A stretch of 64,000 nt of DNA, taken from contig JASEVX010000130.1 of the NCBI GenBank assembly GCA_031761405.1, positions 79,501 to 143,500 on the forward strand, read 5' to 3'. The notes under the pieces were generated by a model. It made no database searches and was not told the origin of the DNA. It saw only the letters and a program-made list of their open reading frames with translations. Of the stretch, positions 35,057-46,611 are shown one piece after another. This DNA comes from Serripes groenlandicus (Eukaryota > Mollusca > Bivalvia > Cardiida > Cardiidae). A program made the position numbers and the translations under genes. Position 1 is the stretch's first letter. Each line of letters starts with the position of its first letter.

Positions 35057-35471
35057 AAGATAACACGTACATTTCCTTCTATGACATGTCAAATGTCACA
35101 TTTTGCTATTCGTCTCAATATGAATAGATATTTATCTATAGTGTTATGTGAATACGAGTCCTTGGGAATACTTCCTGAAATAATTTAAAATGAAAAAAAA
35201 TGTCTGACTCAACAAAAGGTTAATTTTGAGTTCACAAGGTCAAGTATGTTAGTATAACTAGAAAGGTCTTGATACAAAGAATTATCGACTACCAGTTATG
35301 GTCAATGTTTATGTTTTTGGATAGAATGTCAAATTTCGACGTCAATGTTATACAATAAAAAGGTTTTTTGCTTAACTGGAAAGGACTATCGTCCAAGGGA
35401 ATATACATGCCGAATATGAAAGCCCCATCTCTGATACGTTTTTGCCAAATTAAATTTTGTTTAAAAAAGTA
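35057..35471. other. Unannotated stretch
   Basis: No feature recognised. Confidence 0.4.
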
Positions 35472-35699
35472 TTAACCCTTTCTTACATACAAGAAATATG
35501 CAGCAGACGAATTTGAACATATTTGTCAACAAAAGGAAAATCTCTATAATTGAATGGATAATCACTGACTAAAAGTGGAAAACATTGTGGCGAAAGGAGA
35601 AATTGCTCAACATGAGCAATTTCTTCTTTTGTCACAATGTTTTCAAAAGTGGTCTGCTTCAGAGGCATTAAAAGGTGTCTATATGTGGTAAAGGGTTAA
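35472..35699 (+). mobile_element. MITE family E, full length (reference copy)
   Basis: 228 bp from 'ttaaccctttcttacataca' to 'atgtggtaaagggttaa'. The centre 'aaaggagaaattgctcaaca' pairs with 'gagcaatttcttcttttgtc', and the outer arms of about 60 bp also pair ('gcagcagacgaatttgaa' with 'tttcaaaagtggtctgcttc'). Almost the whole element can fold into one long hairpin. Confidence 0.9.
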
Positions 35700-36059
35700 A
35701 ATGTCAATGTCAATGTCGAGATCACAATATCTTAATTCCTTGAACATTGAAAATGAATTTTGGAAGCCCTATCTTAGGCGGGTCAATGAGAGAGTTTTTG
35801 TCGAAGACAAACGGACAGAACGACAAGGCAAACACATTATGGCATTGAATATTTTATACATATGGCATACACATGTTATGATCCCCTGTAAGAAAACGTG
35901 CTTACGATTTGATCTGTGAAGACAAACCTATGTCCTGACATAAATGTCCTTCGAGGATGGGAAATGTCAATCTATCCTGTTAGCAGGGACAGTAATAGTC
36001 GTAGTTTGACCACGTCATACGAAATCTGACCAGAACATCTTGTCCCCACAATAAACCCG
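35700..36059. other. Unannotated stretch
   Basis: Begins with four 'atgtca'-type repeats (35701-35720). A 72-codon plus ORF opens there but has no recognisable features. Confidence 0.4.
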
Positions 36060-36210
36060 GGCGTGTTTGGTGTCGAAAAGACCCGCTCGGAGAGACGCAC
36101 ACTTTGGGTGATAAGAGAGTTATAGCGCGAAAAGTCTCGTTTTTGTACTGTGGGTATTCTAAACGTCCGTCTCGATGAGACGCATGTTTTGGGTACCAAC
36201 ATAAGCAAAC
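36060..36210. mobile_element. Hairpin MITE family A, diverged
   Basis: 'cgtccgtctcgatgagacgc' hairpin, 'tgtgggtattctaaacg' left and 'tgttttgggtacc' right, plus 'gggtgataagagagttat'. Clearly related to family A but more diverged than other copies. Confidence 0.5.
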
Positions 36211-36507
36211 AAAAACGACAAATTGTGCGAATGAACCCTTGTTTACAGTCAGTCATTTTGTAACAACCGTTCTCCGGAGTCTTCCCGGATACTCCCGGAT
36301 ATTTTCACGACTTTATGAATTATTGTGAAGTAAGAAGACCCTGAATGTCGGTTTTCGATAGGGCTCGGCCCATTTCACGTCGAACCTTATCTCTCATCAA
36401 CCCATCCAATTATGGTATTGACGTTCGGTCTTTGAGCTATCTTTGTAGACAAACATTTATCTTGTTTTCATTATTGACCCAACCCTCTTCCAGACGTCAG
36501 TCCGGGG

Positions 36508-36720
36508 TATCCCTTTACAGACGCGCATGTGGACACCTCTGCAGCAGACGACTTATGAAACATTGTGACGAAAAGAGAAATAGAACTTAATTCCTTGTTG
36601 TCATTATGTTTTCAGCTCCATTCAATATCTAAACATTCATTTACAAATATCTCTCGTATTTTAGAAAAAGAGGTTCCGTAAGCCGCCTGCTGCAGACGTG
36701 TAAATGTGGAAAAGGGTTAA
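36508..36720 (-). mobile_element. MITE family E
   Basis: 'cacctctgcagcagacgact', 'gaaacattgtgacgaaaaga' and the right end 'gtaaatgtggaaaagggtta'. The left end 'tatccctttacagacgcgc' is worn. Confidence 0.65.
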
Positions 36721-36971
36721 AATCCCGTTGAATCAATATATGAAAGTATTAATGCCCAACATACCGACGGAAACAGTTTACTAAAGTAGCGCTGAAAAGT
36801 ACACAAACAAAGTCCAACTTACAAACGTTCGAGAAATAGCGTGTCTTTACTTAAACATGACAAGCCACAGCTTACAAAGAGAATAAATATAGGGACATAC
36901 ATAGTTATGGATTCCCATTAATGATTGTCTACTGGTTATAGACCACAATTTTCAGAGCTGACCAATATTTT

Positions 36972-37258
36972 GCCGAGCACCGGTTTTGACAGGGGCTGTC
37001 AAATTAAGTTGTGTAAGTTCAAACCACAGCTCGACCAACATTCTTTCTGACGTTTGACAAAGGTCAATGCGACAAAATGTATTTATCTTCTTCCAAAAAT
37101 GGGCTAACAATCTATGTGCAAAAGCAGCCAGTTACTTGGAGAGAATGTTGGGTTGAGAGCCAAGACCTACATGGGTAGGTGAACTGGCCGCCGCGATATG
37201 ACTGAACACATTTACGCCTACGTGGGTCGGATGAGAACGTGGCTTAACAAAGGCAGGA
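36972..37258 (+). mobile_element. SINE family F, near full length, plus
   Basis: 'gccgagcaccggttttgaca' head, B-box-like 'gtaagttcaaaccacagctc', 'cattctttctgacgtttgac', 'aatgggctaacaatctatgt', 'gtaggtgaactggccgccg' and 'gatatgactgaacac'. The A box has been deleted. Confidence 0.82.
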
Positions 37259-37412
37259 TCCTATAAATATGTTCTCTCTTTTCTCGTCTCACCCCCACAA
37301 GGAGAACAAAAACACGAAATAAAATGTTAAAATGCATTTTCGGCTTGTTGAATTGGTACCATCGAAAGGTAAAATCACCATTAATAAGTGTGTAAAAAAA
37401 ATTGTCAGCCCT

Positions 37413-37579
37413 GAACTCTTCCGCGCCAAAGCTCGTAACGAGATGTCTCGCCTGAAATCAGCATTGTTTGCATTTTAACTGTCATGATATTCCCAAACTT
37501 TCATTACATAAGAAATTGCGACGCCCGAGTTAGAACATGGAATCGTCTACTTTAAAGAAATCGGCGCTGAGAGAGTTAA
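37413..37579 (-). mobile_element. MITE family C, with deletion
   Basis: 'gaactcttccgcgccaaagc' to 'cggcgctgagagagttaa'. The left half of the central palindrome region is deleted. Confidence 0.8.
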
Positions 37580-38267
37580 AGTTTCTATCCCACACTATAG
37601 GGCACGGCGAAGCCATTTTCTATGAACATACACGTGGTCACTTTAGTCTTGATGACATAGATACAGACTGTTGTAAAAATCCAATGTCATTAGAACCAGA
37701 CATTAATGCCGATGCAGTAGCAAATGCTCGAATAGACCTCATGGCTGTCTGTTACAGGTCGTCTCAGATTGACCTTTGCGAAAGCCAATCAAATTGTCGC
37801 CTACAAAATCGGTAGTTATCAATTGGGTACATTACCAATTTAAATAAGAGGTGATTGTCCAATGTTCCGATTGTATAGTATATTTAAATGTAAAAGGTCG
37901 AGACAAGCTTTTATGCGGTGTCGACGGTTACGTAAAGCGAAGCATTTTTGTCAGATTTAAATGAGATTGATAAATATCATTTCATTATAATACAACCTTG
38001 TTATTATATATGGGGTTTTATTTGTCATTAATACTTACAACTAGACAATTCAAATATGTCTGACTCCAATACCGTAAAACAAGTAAAGACAATTCAAAGA
38101 TCTTGTCTGCTATCTGGCTTGATGGAACGTCTTTATTTGTTCTGATTAATCAATGATTAAAACTCTTTACCTCATTTAAGTGAGAACTGGCTCCCCTGAA
38201 CGAAACATGATTACATTAACATAGTTATCCGTACTTTATATGAATATATACATGATAATATAGACAA
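37580..38267. other. Unannotated stretch
   Basis: The 92-codon ORF that runs through here starts inside the MITE C end, so its first third is transposon-derived and I do not call it. Confidence 0.45.
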
Positions 38268-38440
38268 TTAACCGTTACCCACGTACAACAAATCTGCAGC
38301 AGACGACTTTGAAACTAAAGTGACAAAAACCTGAAAAATCTCCATAAAAGATAGCTTAATTGTTAAATAAAGTTGAAAACGTTTTCAAAAGTCGTTTGCT
38401 GCTATTACGTCAAAATGCGTCTGCAGGTGGGAAAGGGTTA
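38268..38440 (+). mobile_element. MITE family E, centre deleted
   Basis: 'ttaaccgttacccacgtaca' to 'caggtgggaaagggttaa' with both arms ('ctgcagcagacgactttga', 'caaaagtcgtttgctgct'). The hairpin centre is absent. Confidence 0.84.
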
Positions 38441-39037
38441 ATAAAGAAATACTTCTTTGTATTGTTTTTCAATGATCATTTTCTACGATGTTAAAGCACA
38501 AGATCTTTACGTGAATAAAAGTTCAGAAAAAGAGAAGCTGTGACTGAAAATTCGTCTTACTCCTTATATGAACACGAAACAATGAAAACAAGATAGAAAA
38601 CATTGTGTTAAAAAATAGACGTTGTCAATCAGTATGTATTTCTTCGTTTGGTGTTGAAATGTCGACTGCTACTGAGGGGTCTGTAGACGTTCCTATTAGT
38701 AAAAAGGACAACAGTTTGTTTTTTTCCGGAATCGTCCCATGTGGGAAACAGCTAAGCCCATTTCTTAATTTGGTCGTCTGTTTCTAAGACAAATTGTTTT
38801 CTATTTGTTTTCACGTCACTAAGTTGATAGCGATTAAGTGCATCGCCTCCTCAATCTTTCCCCGCAAAAAGACCGCATCGCCACCAGACGGCTCTTTAAA
38901 TATCTTGGCAAAATATGGAGTACCAATTTAAACAGAAGTAGATCTATAATTCTATAATTATTACCGGCGACAATTGGATGACGAGGAAAATATTTTGGCA
39001 ATAGGATAATTGCTCATGATAACATCGTCTTATGCAA
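38441..39037. other. Unannotated stretch with E-like words
   Basis: Scattered family E words ('gaaaacattgtgttaaaa', 'gtcgactgctactgag') suggest a worn copy near 38580-38690. Nothing else recognised. Confidence 0.4.
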
Positions 39038-39118
39038 ACACGTCACAATGCGTCACAAACACGTCACAATGCGTCACAAACACGTCACAATGCGTCACAA
39101 ACACGTCACAATGCGTCT
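39038..39118. repeat. 21-bp tandem repeat, 4 copies
   Basis: Perfect units of 'cacgtcacaatgcgtcacaa' plus A. Confidence 0.93.
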
Positions 39119-39123
39119 CCGTA

Positions 39124-39310
39124 TGAATTACGAGAACATAAACATTGAGGACTTTGCGTAGACTAACCCGGACAGACAATTTTCGCCTCCTGTGGATTTT
39201 CTGTTCAGTAATCATTACTCTATACCTCTATACCCCTGAACAGCGCAGGCTGATCTGGATATATACATTGCGCAGAGTCCATAATGTTGGTTTTCTTGTG
39301 GAACGGCTTA
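39124..39310 (+). mobile_element. MITE family D, with deletions
   Basis: 'acgagaacataaacattgag' to 'ttttcttgtggaacggctta'. Two internal segments are missing ('gcgtagactaacccgg' and 'cccctgaacagcgcaggc'). Confidence 0.8.
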
Positions 39311-39511
39311 TATGGTAACGGGTTAAAAAACAATGAACGATGTTTTCTGTCCCATGTCGGATGAAAGAAAAATGATATGGCTTGTGCGACATTATTTCCG
39401 ACGAAAGATATTTCCCATACACGTAAACCATTGTCAATTTGTTTTCAATAATTATAGTTTTATTTTCTTTCCCTTTTTAATCATTTCCCACAAACGACAT
39501 TTTGGAAGTCG

Positions 39512-39690
39512 ATAAACAAATATAATATTATAAAACATATTTACGTCGATAAACAAATATAATATTATAAAACATATTTACGTCGATAAACAAATATAAT
39601 ATTATAAAACATATTTACGTCGATAAACAAATATAATATTATAAAACATATTTACTTCGATAAACAAATATAATATTATAAAACATATTT
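39512..39690. repeat. 37-bp tandem repeat, about 5 copies
   Basis: Near-perfect units starting 'tcgataaacaaatataatat', one with 'acttcga' in place of 'acgtcga'. Confidence 0.95.
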
Positions 39691-39903
39691 ATACGCATGA
39701 AAGTGTGATTAGAGAAAATAGTTGAAATTTCCCATTTTGTCACAATGTTTTCAAAAGTCGTCTCAGTGTCTGTCGGGGAAGGGTTTAAAGAAATGTCCAA
39801 AGCCTGTTGCTTTTTCCCACGACTAGTGCTTGCATTTATAGAAAATGGAAAATTATAAAATCCTGTTTAAAACTGATTTCATTTGCAAAAAGAATAAAAG
39901 ACG

Positions 39904-39931
39904 CCCCCCCCCCCCCCCCCCCCCCCCCCCC
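39904..39931. repeat. Poly-C homopolymer
   Basis: About 28 consecutive C, the longest of three such tracts in the window. The true length may be misassembled. Confidence 0.85.
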
Positions 39932-41060
39932 TTCCCGACAAGGCACATTCCTAGACTAATCCTGGTTTGTTAACCCAGGGATCACTGAAATAATGTTGAA
40001 AGCGGACTAAAACCTCAATTGAACAAATCGTTCTACTTACAGAACTACTTACCAGACGTTTACTACACTCAGATAGTCTTAACCTTAACCAATACTCGGA
40101 ACGACTTTAGTAAATTCCTGGCAAGACTATTGAACATCTCTACAAATGAAGGTATGAATTATGGATTGAGTTGACAACATTGTGGCATACTTATTCTTAC
40201 ATTTCTTATGAAACTTAAAAGATACATCGGAAAAGAAAAAAAATGAAAATGATGATTTTGATATTTGAACTTCCAAGACCACAGCAAGTGTGATATGAAA
40301 GTTGTTGGAAGTTGCAAAACTGCTTTTTATTGTTTTAAAAGGGGACATAATAGACATAAATAGTAATGATTTCAAACATAACAAAACATAACGGATCAGC
40401 TGTAAAACGTGTTATTTCTGTCATAAGCAGTTCTTCGATTATGTCGCGTTTCAGAAGGACACAACTTGATTTAAGTTGAAACATTGACTTTACAAGATGA
40501 TGTTTCGGCATCTTTGGCAAGTCGACATCGCCTGACATGCTTATGTCATATTGCTTCAAGAAAGTAATTATATAATCTTTAAGAACGAGCGTGACTATGG
40601 TTTTTAGACAAAGTTTAAAACGTCTCCAGAAATGAGAGATATCTGTTAATACGTTATTTCTCTATTCCCAACAATCTTTTAACGAGCTGTCTCTAACAGA
40701 TGCATCAAACAGGCGTCACTCTCGTCTCTCTCATCTTAAGCGCTTACAAAGTGTCTACTCGGAGAACTGATAATAGAGATGGCGTCAGTAAGGGCGAGTC
40801 ATTTTAAATAAATAATGTATATTGACACTTCTCTGCAAATAGATGTGCATTGATAGATATCTCAGCTATGCAATAGGAAAACCACGACCTTAGACCGTTT
40901 AGGTGAGTGATTGACGCTCTGGCTAGATCGACTTGATATCATCTGCGACCAGTGTAGATCCAAATCAGCATGTAGATCCGCACAGTCTATTTGGATCATC
41001 ACCTTCCACAATTAGTCCATTTTTCAAGACTTGTCTGATTTTCTATAGTATTGTTATTAT
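39932..41060. other. Unannotated stretch
   Basis: No clear repeat family; weak family G-like words ('gtgtagatccaaatcagc') near 40950. Overlapping minus ORFs at 40127-40559 have no identifiable motif. Confidence 0.4.
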
Positions 41061-41064
41061 AACA

Positions 41065-41778
41065 AGAGGCCCAAGAGGGCCAATATCGCTCCACGGCCAT
41101 TAGGCAAAAATTAAATATCCAAACAGCCTCACCCCCTGATGGCCATGTTTTTGACCAATCAACATGGCTTGAAAGAATCCGATAGAGGGTCACCCTAAAA
41201 ACATTTCTACAAACTTATTTGAAAATCAGCCCAAAACTTTTGGAGGAAAAGATTTTTTAAGATTTCACTATAGCCATATTAGGCAAAATAGTCTCCCGCT
41301 CCTGGCGGCCATAGTTTTCGACCAATCAACATGGCTTGGCTTGAAGGAATCTGATAGAGGGTCACCCTAGGAATATTTCTACGAGATTATTTGAAAATCG
41401 GACTGACACATTTTTTAAGTTTTCACTATAGCCATATAACGCAAAATAGCCCCGCCCTCTGGCGGCCATGTTTTTCGACCAATCAACATGGCTTGAAGGA
41501 ATCTAATAGAGGGTCAACCAAGGAACATTTCTACAAAATTATTTGAAAATAAGTTTTCACAATTTTTTTTTTCGGTTGCCATAGAAACTTTGCATGGATC
41601 TAAAAACAATTAAAGGAATTTAGAAGAGGACATTGAGAGGATGCTTCCTATGAAGTTTCATCCCAATTGGCCAAGTGATAAGGGAGAAGAAGTCGTTTGA
41701 AGCAAAAAGTTAACTCACGCACGCACGACGGACAATTCGCCATGACATAAGCTCGACTGGCTTTCAGCCAGTGGAGGT
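41065..41778. mobile_element. Interspersed repeat of about 700 bp with three internal repeats
   Basis: Opens 'caagaggcccaagagggcc' and closes 'gctggctttcagccagtgg'-like text (a small terminal palindrome near 41755-41772). In between, a segment containing 'ggccatgtttttgaccaatc' and 'atagagggtcaccct' occurs three times at intervals of about 150 bp (about 41140, 41310, 41460). From memory this type is common in bivalve genomes. Its class (Helitron-like or other) cannot be settled here. Confidence 0.7.
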
Positions 41779-42288
41779 AAAAATCACATTTACATCATAT
41801 TGCATAAGAATATAGTAAATTACATTTATTTCACAAAAGATAAAACGAACTACATGACTGTTACACAAACACATCAACAGTCGCCCAAACATACATACAC
41901 GTCCGTACATATAGGTCACAATACACCAACTCAATTTCTTCTTTGTTTCCAATGTCACACTTTCTAAACGTTTCTCATGTATAACACCCTATATACTATA
42001 GCATTGTAAAGAGTTCTAAGCTCTAAATCAATCCAACAAGAATGAGGGGGTCATGCACTATGCAAGAAAGAATTCACACATCGAAAATGGTTACCGTCCT
42101 TTTGGGCCCAATCAGGCCACGACAAAACCGGTTTTTACATTATCTACTTTTACTTTCAAACAAGGTCAAAATACTACCTATAGTTTTTGGTATGACGCTG
42201 AAGCGGATACCATACATGCAAACACACACTAATAATGACAAAACACCCGGCCTCAGGGACCTTGGTGTCACTGTTTAGAAAAGCAATA
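41779..42288. other. Unannotated stretch
   Basis: No feature recognised; a 78-codon ORF at 42042-42278 is unsupported. Confidence 0.4.
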
Positions 42289-42460
42289 TACAGTCAAACC
42301 TGCGTTTGAAGACCACCCATGAGAAGGGAACAATCTGGTCTTTGTTCAAAGTTGGTCTTTACTTGCAGGGTCATTTATAAAGAAAATGATTATTCGAGAA
42401 ACTAAAAGTATGGTTGCTATATACATTTCAAAGGCGGTCTTTAACACAGGTTCAACTGTA
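42289..42460. mobile_element. TA-flanked MITE (family I), 172 bp
   Basis: 'tacagtcaaacctgcgtttg' at the left and 'tttaacacaggttcaactgt' plus A at the right are imperfect inverted repeats of about 27 bp, each ending in TA. 'gtctttgttcaaagttggtc' lies inside. The TACAGT... ends and TA target fit Tc1/mariner-type MITEs (inference). Confidence 0.8.
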
Positions 42461-42637
42461 TATACAATGTTTTATTTAAGGTTCCTCATGACACTTCCGA
42501 TGATTTAAACCCATGTTTAAATCCTCCCTTTTTTTACAAAAAAGAGAGAATATTTGATGTTTATCATTCAATAGATACAATGGGTAGGTATATTTTATTT
42601 TCACTTTAAATTTAGTAGTTTCGCCATTGGAGGGAGT

Positions 42638-42715
42638 GAACCAAGCAGAGGTTCAAACCCACGACCCACGGATTGATAGCACCCGTCGTTAGAGGGTGGG
42701 CTTTCGTGGCTCGAA
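42638..42715 (-). mobile_element. tRNA-like SINE head fragment, minus
   Basis: 'gcagaggttcaaacccacga' (inverted B box) and 'gattgatagcacccgtcgtt' resemble the first 75 bases of family F in reverse. No body follows. Confidence 0.55.
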
Positions 42716-42905
42716 ATAATTAGAATATCATTTCAAAGAATAATTCGCTCTGGCACGACCGTAACAAACCGTATCCAATTGCAGAAAAGTAGCTGTTTTT
42801 TCGGTGATTCAGATCAATAAAAAATGAACAATATATATAAAAACAGTCATTATTATTATTCAAGTTCCCTGTACTGCATGCATACCACTTAATGTCATTC
42901 CCATT

Positions 42906-43957
42906 ACTGTTAGAGACCAAGACGGCATCACCCACGTGTCATCTACAATACAAATATCTGAATCACAGGACAACAACACGGCATCACCCACGTGTCATCT
43001 ACAATACAAATATCTGAACCACAGGAAAACAAGACAACATCACCCACGTGTCATCTACAATACAAATATCTGAACTTCAGGAAAACAAGACGACATCACC
43101 CACATGTCATCTACAATACAAATATCTGAACCACAGGAAAACAAGACGACATCACCCACATGTCATCTACAATACAAATATATGAATCGGAGGAAAACAA
43201 GACGGCATCACCCACATGTCATCTACAATACAAATATCTGAATCACAGGAAAACAAGACAACATCACCCACATGTCATCTACAATACAAATATCTGAATC
43301 ACAGGAAAACACGACAACATCACCCAAATGTCATCTACAATACAAATATCTGAACCACAGGAAAACAAGACAACATCACCCACATGTCATCTACAATACA
43401 AATATCTAAACCACAGGAAAACAAGGCAGCATCACCCACATGTCATCTACAATACAAATATCAGAACCACAGGAAAACAAGACAACATCACCTACGTGAT
43501 ATCTACAATACAAATATCAGAACCACAGGAAAACAAGACGACATCACCCACGTGATATCTACAATACAAATATCAGAACCACAGGAAAACAAGACGACAT
43601 CACCCACGTGATATCTACAATGCAAATATTAGAACCACAGGAAAACAAGACGACATCACCCACGTGATATCTACAATACAAATATCAGAACCACAGGAAA
43701 ACAAGACAACATCACCCACATGTCATCTACAATACAAATATCAGAACCACAGGCGAACAAGACAACATCACCCACATGTCATCTACAATACAAATATCTG
43801 AACCACAGGCGAACAAGACAACATCACCCACATGTCATCTACAATACAAATATCTGAATCACAGGAAAACAAGACAACATCACCCACATGTCATCTACAA
43901 TACAAATATCTGAACCACAGGAAAACAAGACAACATCACCCACGTGATATCTACAAC
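42906..43957. repeat. 56-bp minisatellite, about 19 copies
   Basis: Units start 'catctacaatacaaatatct' and contain 'accacaggaaaacaagac'. Two versions alternate: 'cccacatgtcatc' and 'cccacgtgatatc'. The latter cluster between 43480 and 43690. ORFs of 75 codons in shifted frames are by-products. Confidence 0.95.
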
Positions 43958-44353
43958 AGACATATTTGACCAACGGGAAAACCAACCCGATGGACAAAGT
44001 TTACATGGAAACCGTTACAACAATAACTATAATTACCACTCCAATTCTAATTATAACATTTACAGAGCATCAACGTTTGTGATTGGATTAAACTATATAA
44101 TTAATCACAAATGTTGTTACTATGGAATTAAGTTTGATCTTCATTTATCATAAGAATACTTTGAGAATGGTTGGTGAATAGGGCTCAACATCATTCAACC
44201 CTTCCTATCATCTTGAATGGTGTGTTCCCTGCGTGACATCATTTCTTTAATGCATTTCAAATGGATTTTGATAAATACGATAGGATTTTTTTTTTCACAT
44301 TCACATCAAATTAGCAGCTTTAAACTAGAAGTAATGGCTACCCCCCTTGGCGC
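43958..44353. other. Unannotated stretch
   Basis: AT-rich, no feature recognised. Confidence 0.4.
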
Positions 44354-45717
44354 CCAGTGTTGCGAGGTTAGCATTACGACTGACTGACTTGTGTCAGTGT
44401 TGCGAGGTTAGCATTACGACTGACTGGCTTGTGTCAGTGTTGCGAGGTTAGCATTACGACTGACTGACTTGTGTCAGTGTTGCGAGGTTAGCATTACGAC
44501 TGACTGACTTGTGTCAGTGTTGCGACGTTAGCATTACGACTGACTGGCTTGTGTCAGTGTTGCGAGGTTAGCATTACGACTGACTGACTTGTGTCAGTGT
44601 TGCGAGGTTAGCATTACGACTGACTGACTTGTGTCAGTGTTGCGAGGTTAGCATTACGACTGACTGACTTGTGTCAGTGTTGCGAGGTTAGCATTACGAC
44701 TGACTGACTTGTGTCAGTGTTGCGAGGTTAGCATTACGACTGACTGACTTGTGTCAGTGTTGCGAGGTTAGCATTACGACTGACTGACTTGTGTCAGTGT
44801 TGCGAGGTTAGCATTACGACTGACTGACTTGTGTCAGTGTTGCGAGGTTAGCATTACGACTGACTGACTTGTGTCAGTGTTGCGAGGTTAGCATTACGAC
44901 TGACTGACTTGTGTCAGTGTTGCGAGGTTAGCATTACGACTGACTGACTTGTGTCAGTGTTGCGAGGTTAGCATTACGACTGACTGGCTTGTGTCAGTGT
45001 TGCGAGGTTAGCATTACGACTGACTGACTTGTGTCAGTGTTGCGAGGTTAGCATTACGACTGACTGGCTTGTGTCAGTGTTGCGAGGTTAGCATTACGAC
45101 TGACTGACTTGTGTCAGTGTTGCGAGGTTAGCATTACGACTGACTGGCTTGTGTCAGTGTTGCGAGGTTAGCATTACGACTGACTGACTTGTGTCAGTGT
45201 TGCGAGGTTAGCATTACGACTGACTGACTTGTGTCAGTGTTGCGAGGTTAGCATTACGACTGACTGACTTGTGTTAGTGTTGCGAGGTTAGCATTACGAC
45301 TGACTGACTTGTGTTAGTGTTGCGAGGTTAGCATTACGACTGACTGACTGGTGTTAGTGTTGCGAGGTTAGCATTACGACTGACTGACTGGTGTTAGTGT
45401 TGCGAGGTTAGCATTACGACTGACTGACTGGTGTTAGTGTTGCGAGGTTAGCATTACGACTGACTGACTTGTGTTAGTGTTGCGAGGTTAGCATTACGAC
45501 TGACTGACTTGTGTCAGTGTTGCGAGGTTAGCATTACGACTGACTGGCTTGTGTTAGTGTTGCGAGGTTAGCATTACGACTGACTGACTGGTGTTAGTGT
45601 TGCGAGGTTAGCATTACGACTGACTGACTTGTGTTAGTGTTGCGAGGTTAGCATTACGACTGACTGGCTTGTGTTAGTGTTGCGAGGTTAGCATTACGAC
45701 TGACTGACTTGTGTTAG
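44354..45717. repeat. 40-bp minisatellite, about 34 copies
   Basis: Unit 'tgcgaggttagcattacgac' followed by 'tgactgacttgtgtcagtgt'. Three alternatives (gactg/ggctt, cttg/ctgg, gtgtc/gtgtt) are distributed unevenly: 'gtgtt' is confined to the units after about 45270. Near-perfect homogeneity points to recent expansion. Confidence 0.97.
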
Positions 45718-45901
45718 GATAAATGAACCAGACGAACTGGTAACTTACCCAGAAAACTATAACTGACAAATCGTTGAAAGTGGCGTAAAACAACAAGCAA
45801 TCAATCAATCAACCAATTAATCAATCAATCAATCACCACCAATCAATCACAATCAATCACAATCAATCAATCAATCGATCAATCAATCAATCAATCAATC
45901 A
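45718..45901 (+). mobile_element. SINE 3' end with (ATCA)n tail
   Basis: Directly after the 40-bp array come 'ctataactgacaaatcgttg', 'aaagtggcgtaaaacaac' and a long ATCA-type tail (about 45797-45901). The first motif is shared with the family H SINE near 23.4 kb, so the array probably sits inside a SINE. Confidence 0.65.
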
Positions 45902-45902
45902 A

Positions 45903-46110
45903 ATTAGTAGCAGACGACTTTGAACATCTTGGCAAAAAGTATGCCAACTCTCTACGAATTAAAGTACAATTGTTGAAAAGAACATAACACATTGTGCCAA
46001 ATGATCATATTGTTCACTATGTAAGGGCAATTTCTCAATTAGTCTCAACGGTTTCAAATATCGTCTGCTGCAGCTGCGCAGAAACGCGTCTACAAGTGGG
46101 AACGTGTAAA
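45903..46110 (+). mobile_element. MITE family E, left end missing
   Basis: 'tagcagacgactttgaacat', central 'atattgttcactatgtaagg' and 'gtcgtctgctgcagctgcgc' to 'acaagtgggaacgtgt'. It joins the SINE tail directly. Confidence 0.65.
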
Positions 46111-46381
46111 ACTATAAGAGTGTGTAATCTGCAACGGAATGTAGTCGCCAATCGTTATAAATGTTAATTCAAATAATAATTCCAAACTTTCAATTGAACA
46201 CACTTGCTGATTTGCTAAACCGTTTGGTTAAACAGATCAGAAATTGCGTTTCATTGGCATTTTGAACTTTCTTCAAAGAAAAAATAAGAAATAATTAGCG
46301 GTGAATATGAATCTAGATTTTGAAAAATTATTTTCAGAAAGTCAGTTTTCCAATATGGTGGCTGGAACGTTACAATATCTA

Positions 46382-46611
46382 TTTAAATTTTTCCCACGTA
46401 CATCAAATATGCAGCAGACGACTTTGAAAAAAATCATGCGAAAGCATGGAAAAGCTATAAAAATGAATATTTAATTACTGAAAATAATTGAAAACATAGT
46501 GGCAAGAGGTGAACTTGCTCGTTTTGAATTTCTTTTCCATTTGTCACACTTTTTTCAAAAGTCGTCTGCTTTAGATACATCCGAATACGTCTACAAGTGG
46601 GAAAGGGTTCA
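46382..46611 (+). mobile_element. MITE family E, left member of an inverted pair
   Basis: 'taaatttttcccacgtacat' to 'caagtgggaaagggttca'. The final TTCA is also the start of the next, oppositely oriented copy. Confidence 0.82.

Noticed and set aside
37537..37815. 92-codon plus ORF
   Set aside because: Starts inside the right end of a MITE C copy; no other support.
7845..39931. Poly-C tracts as telomere or G-quadruplex loci
   Set aside because: They are pure homopolymers at three isolated sites (about 7845, 18367 and 39904) with no telomeric hexamer. Their length is uncertain and may be a sequencing artefact.
44354..45717. CRISPR-like array of regular repeats
   Set aside because: The whole 40-bp unit is conserved with no unique spacers, the host is eukaryotic and there are no cas genes. 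The same applies to the other arrays.
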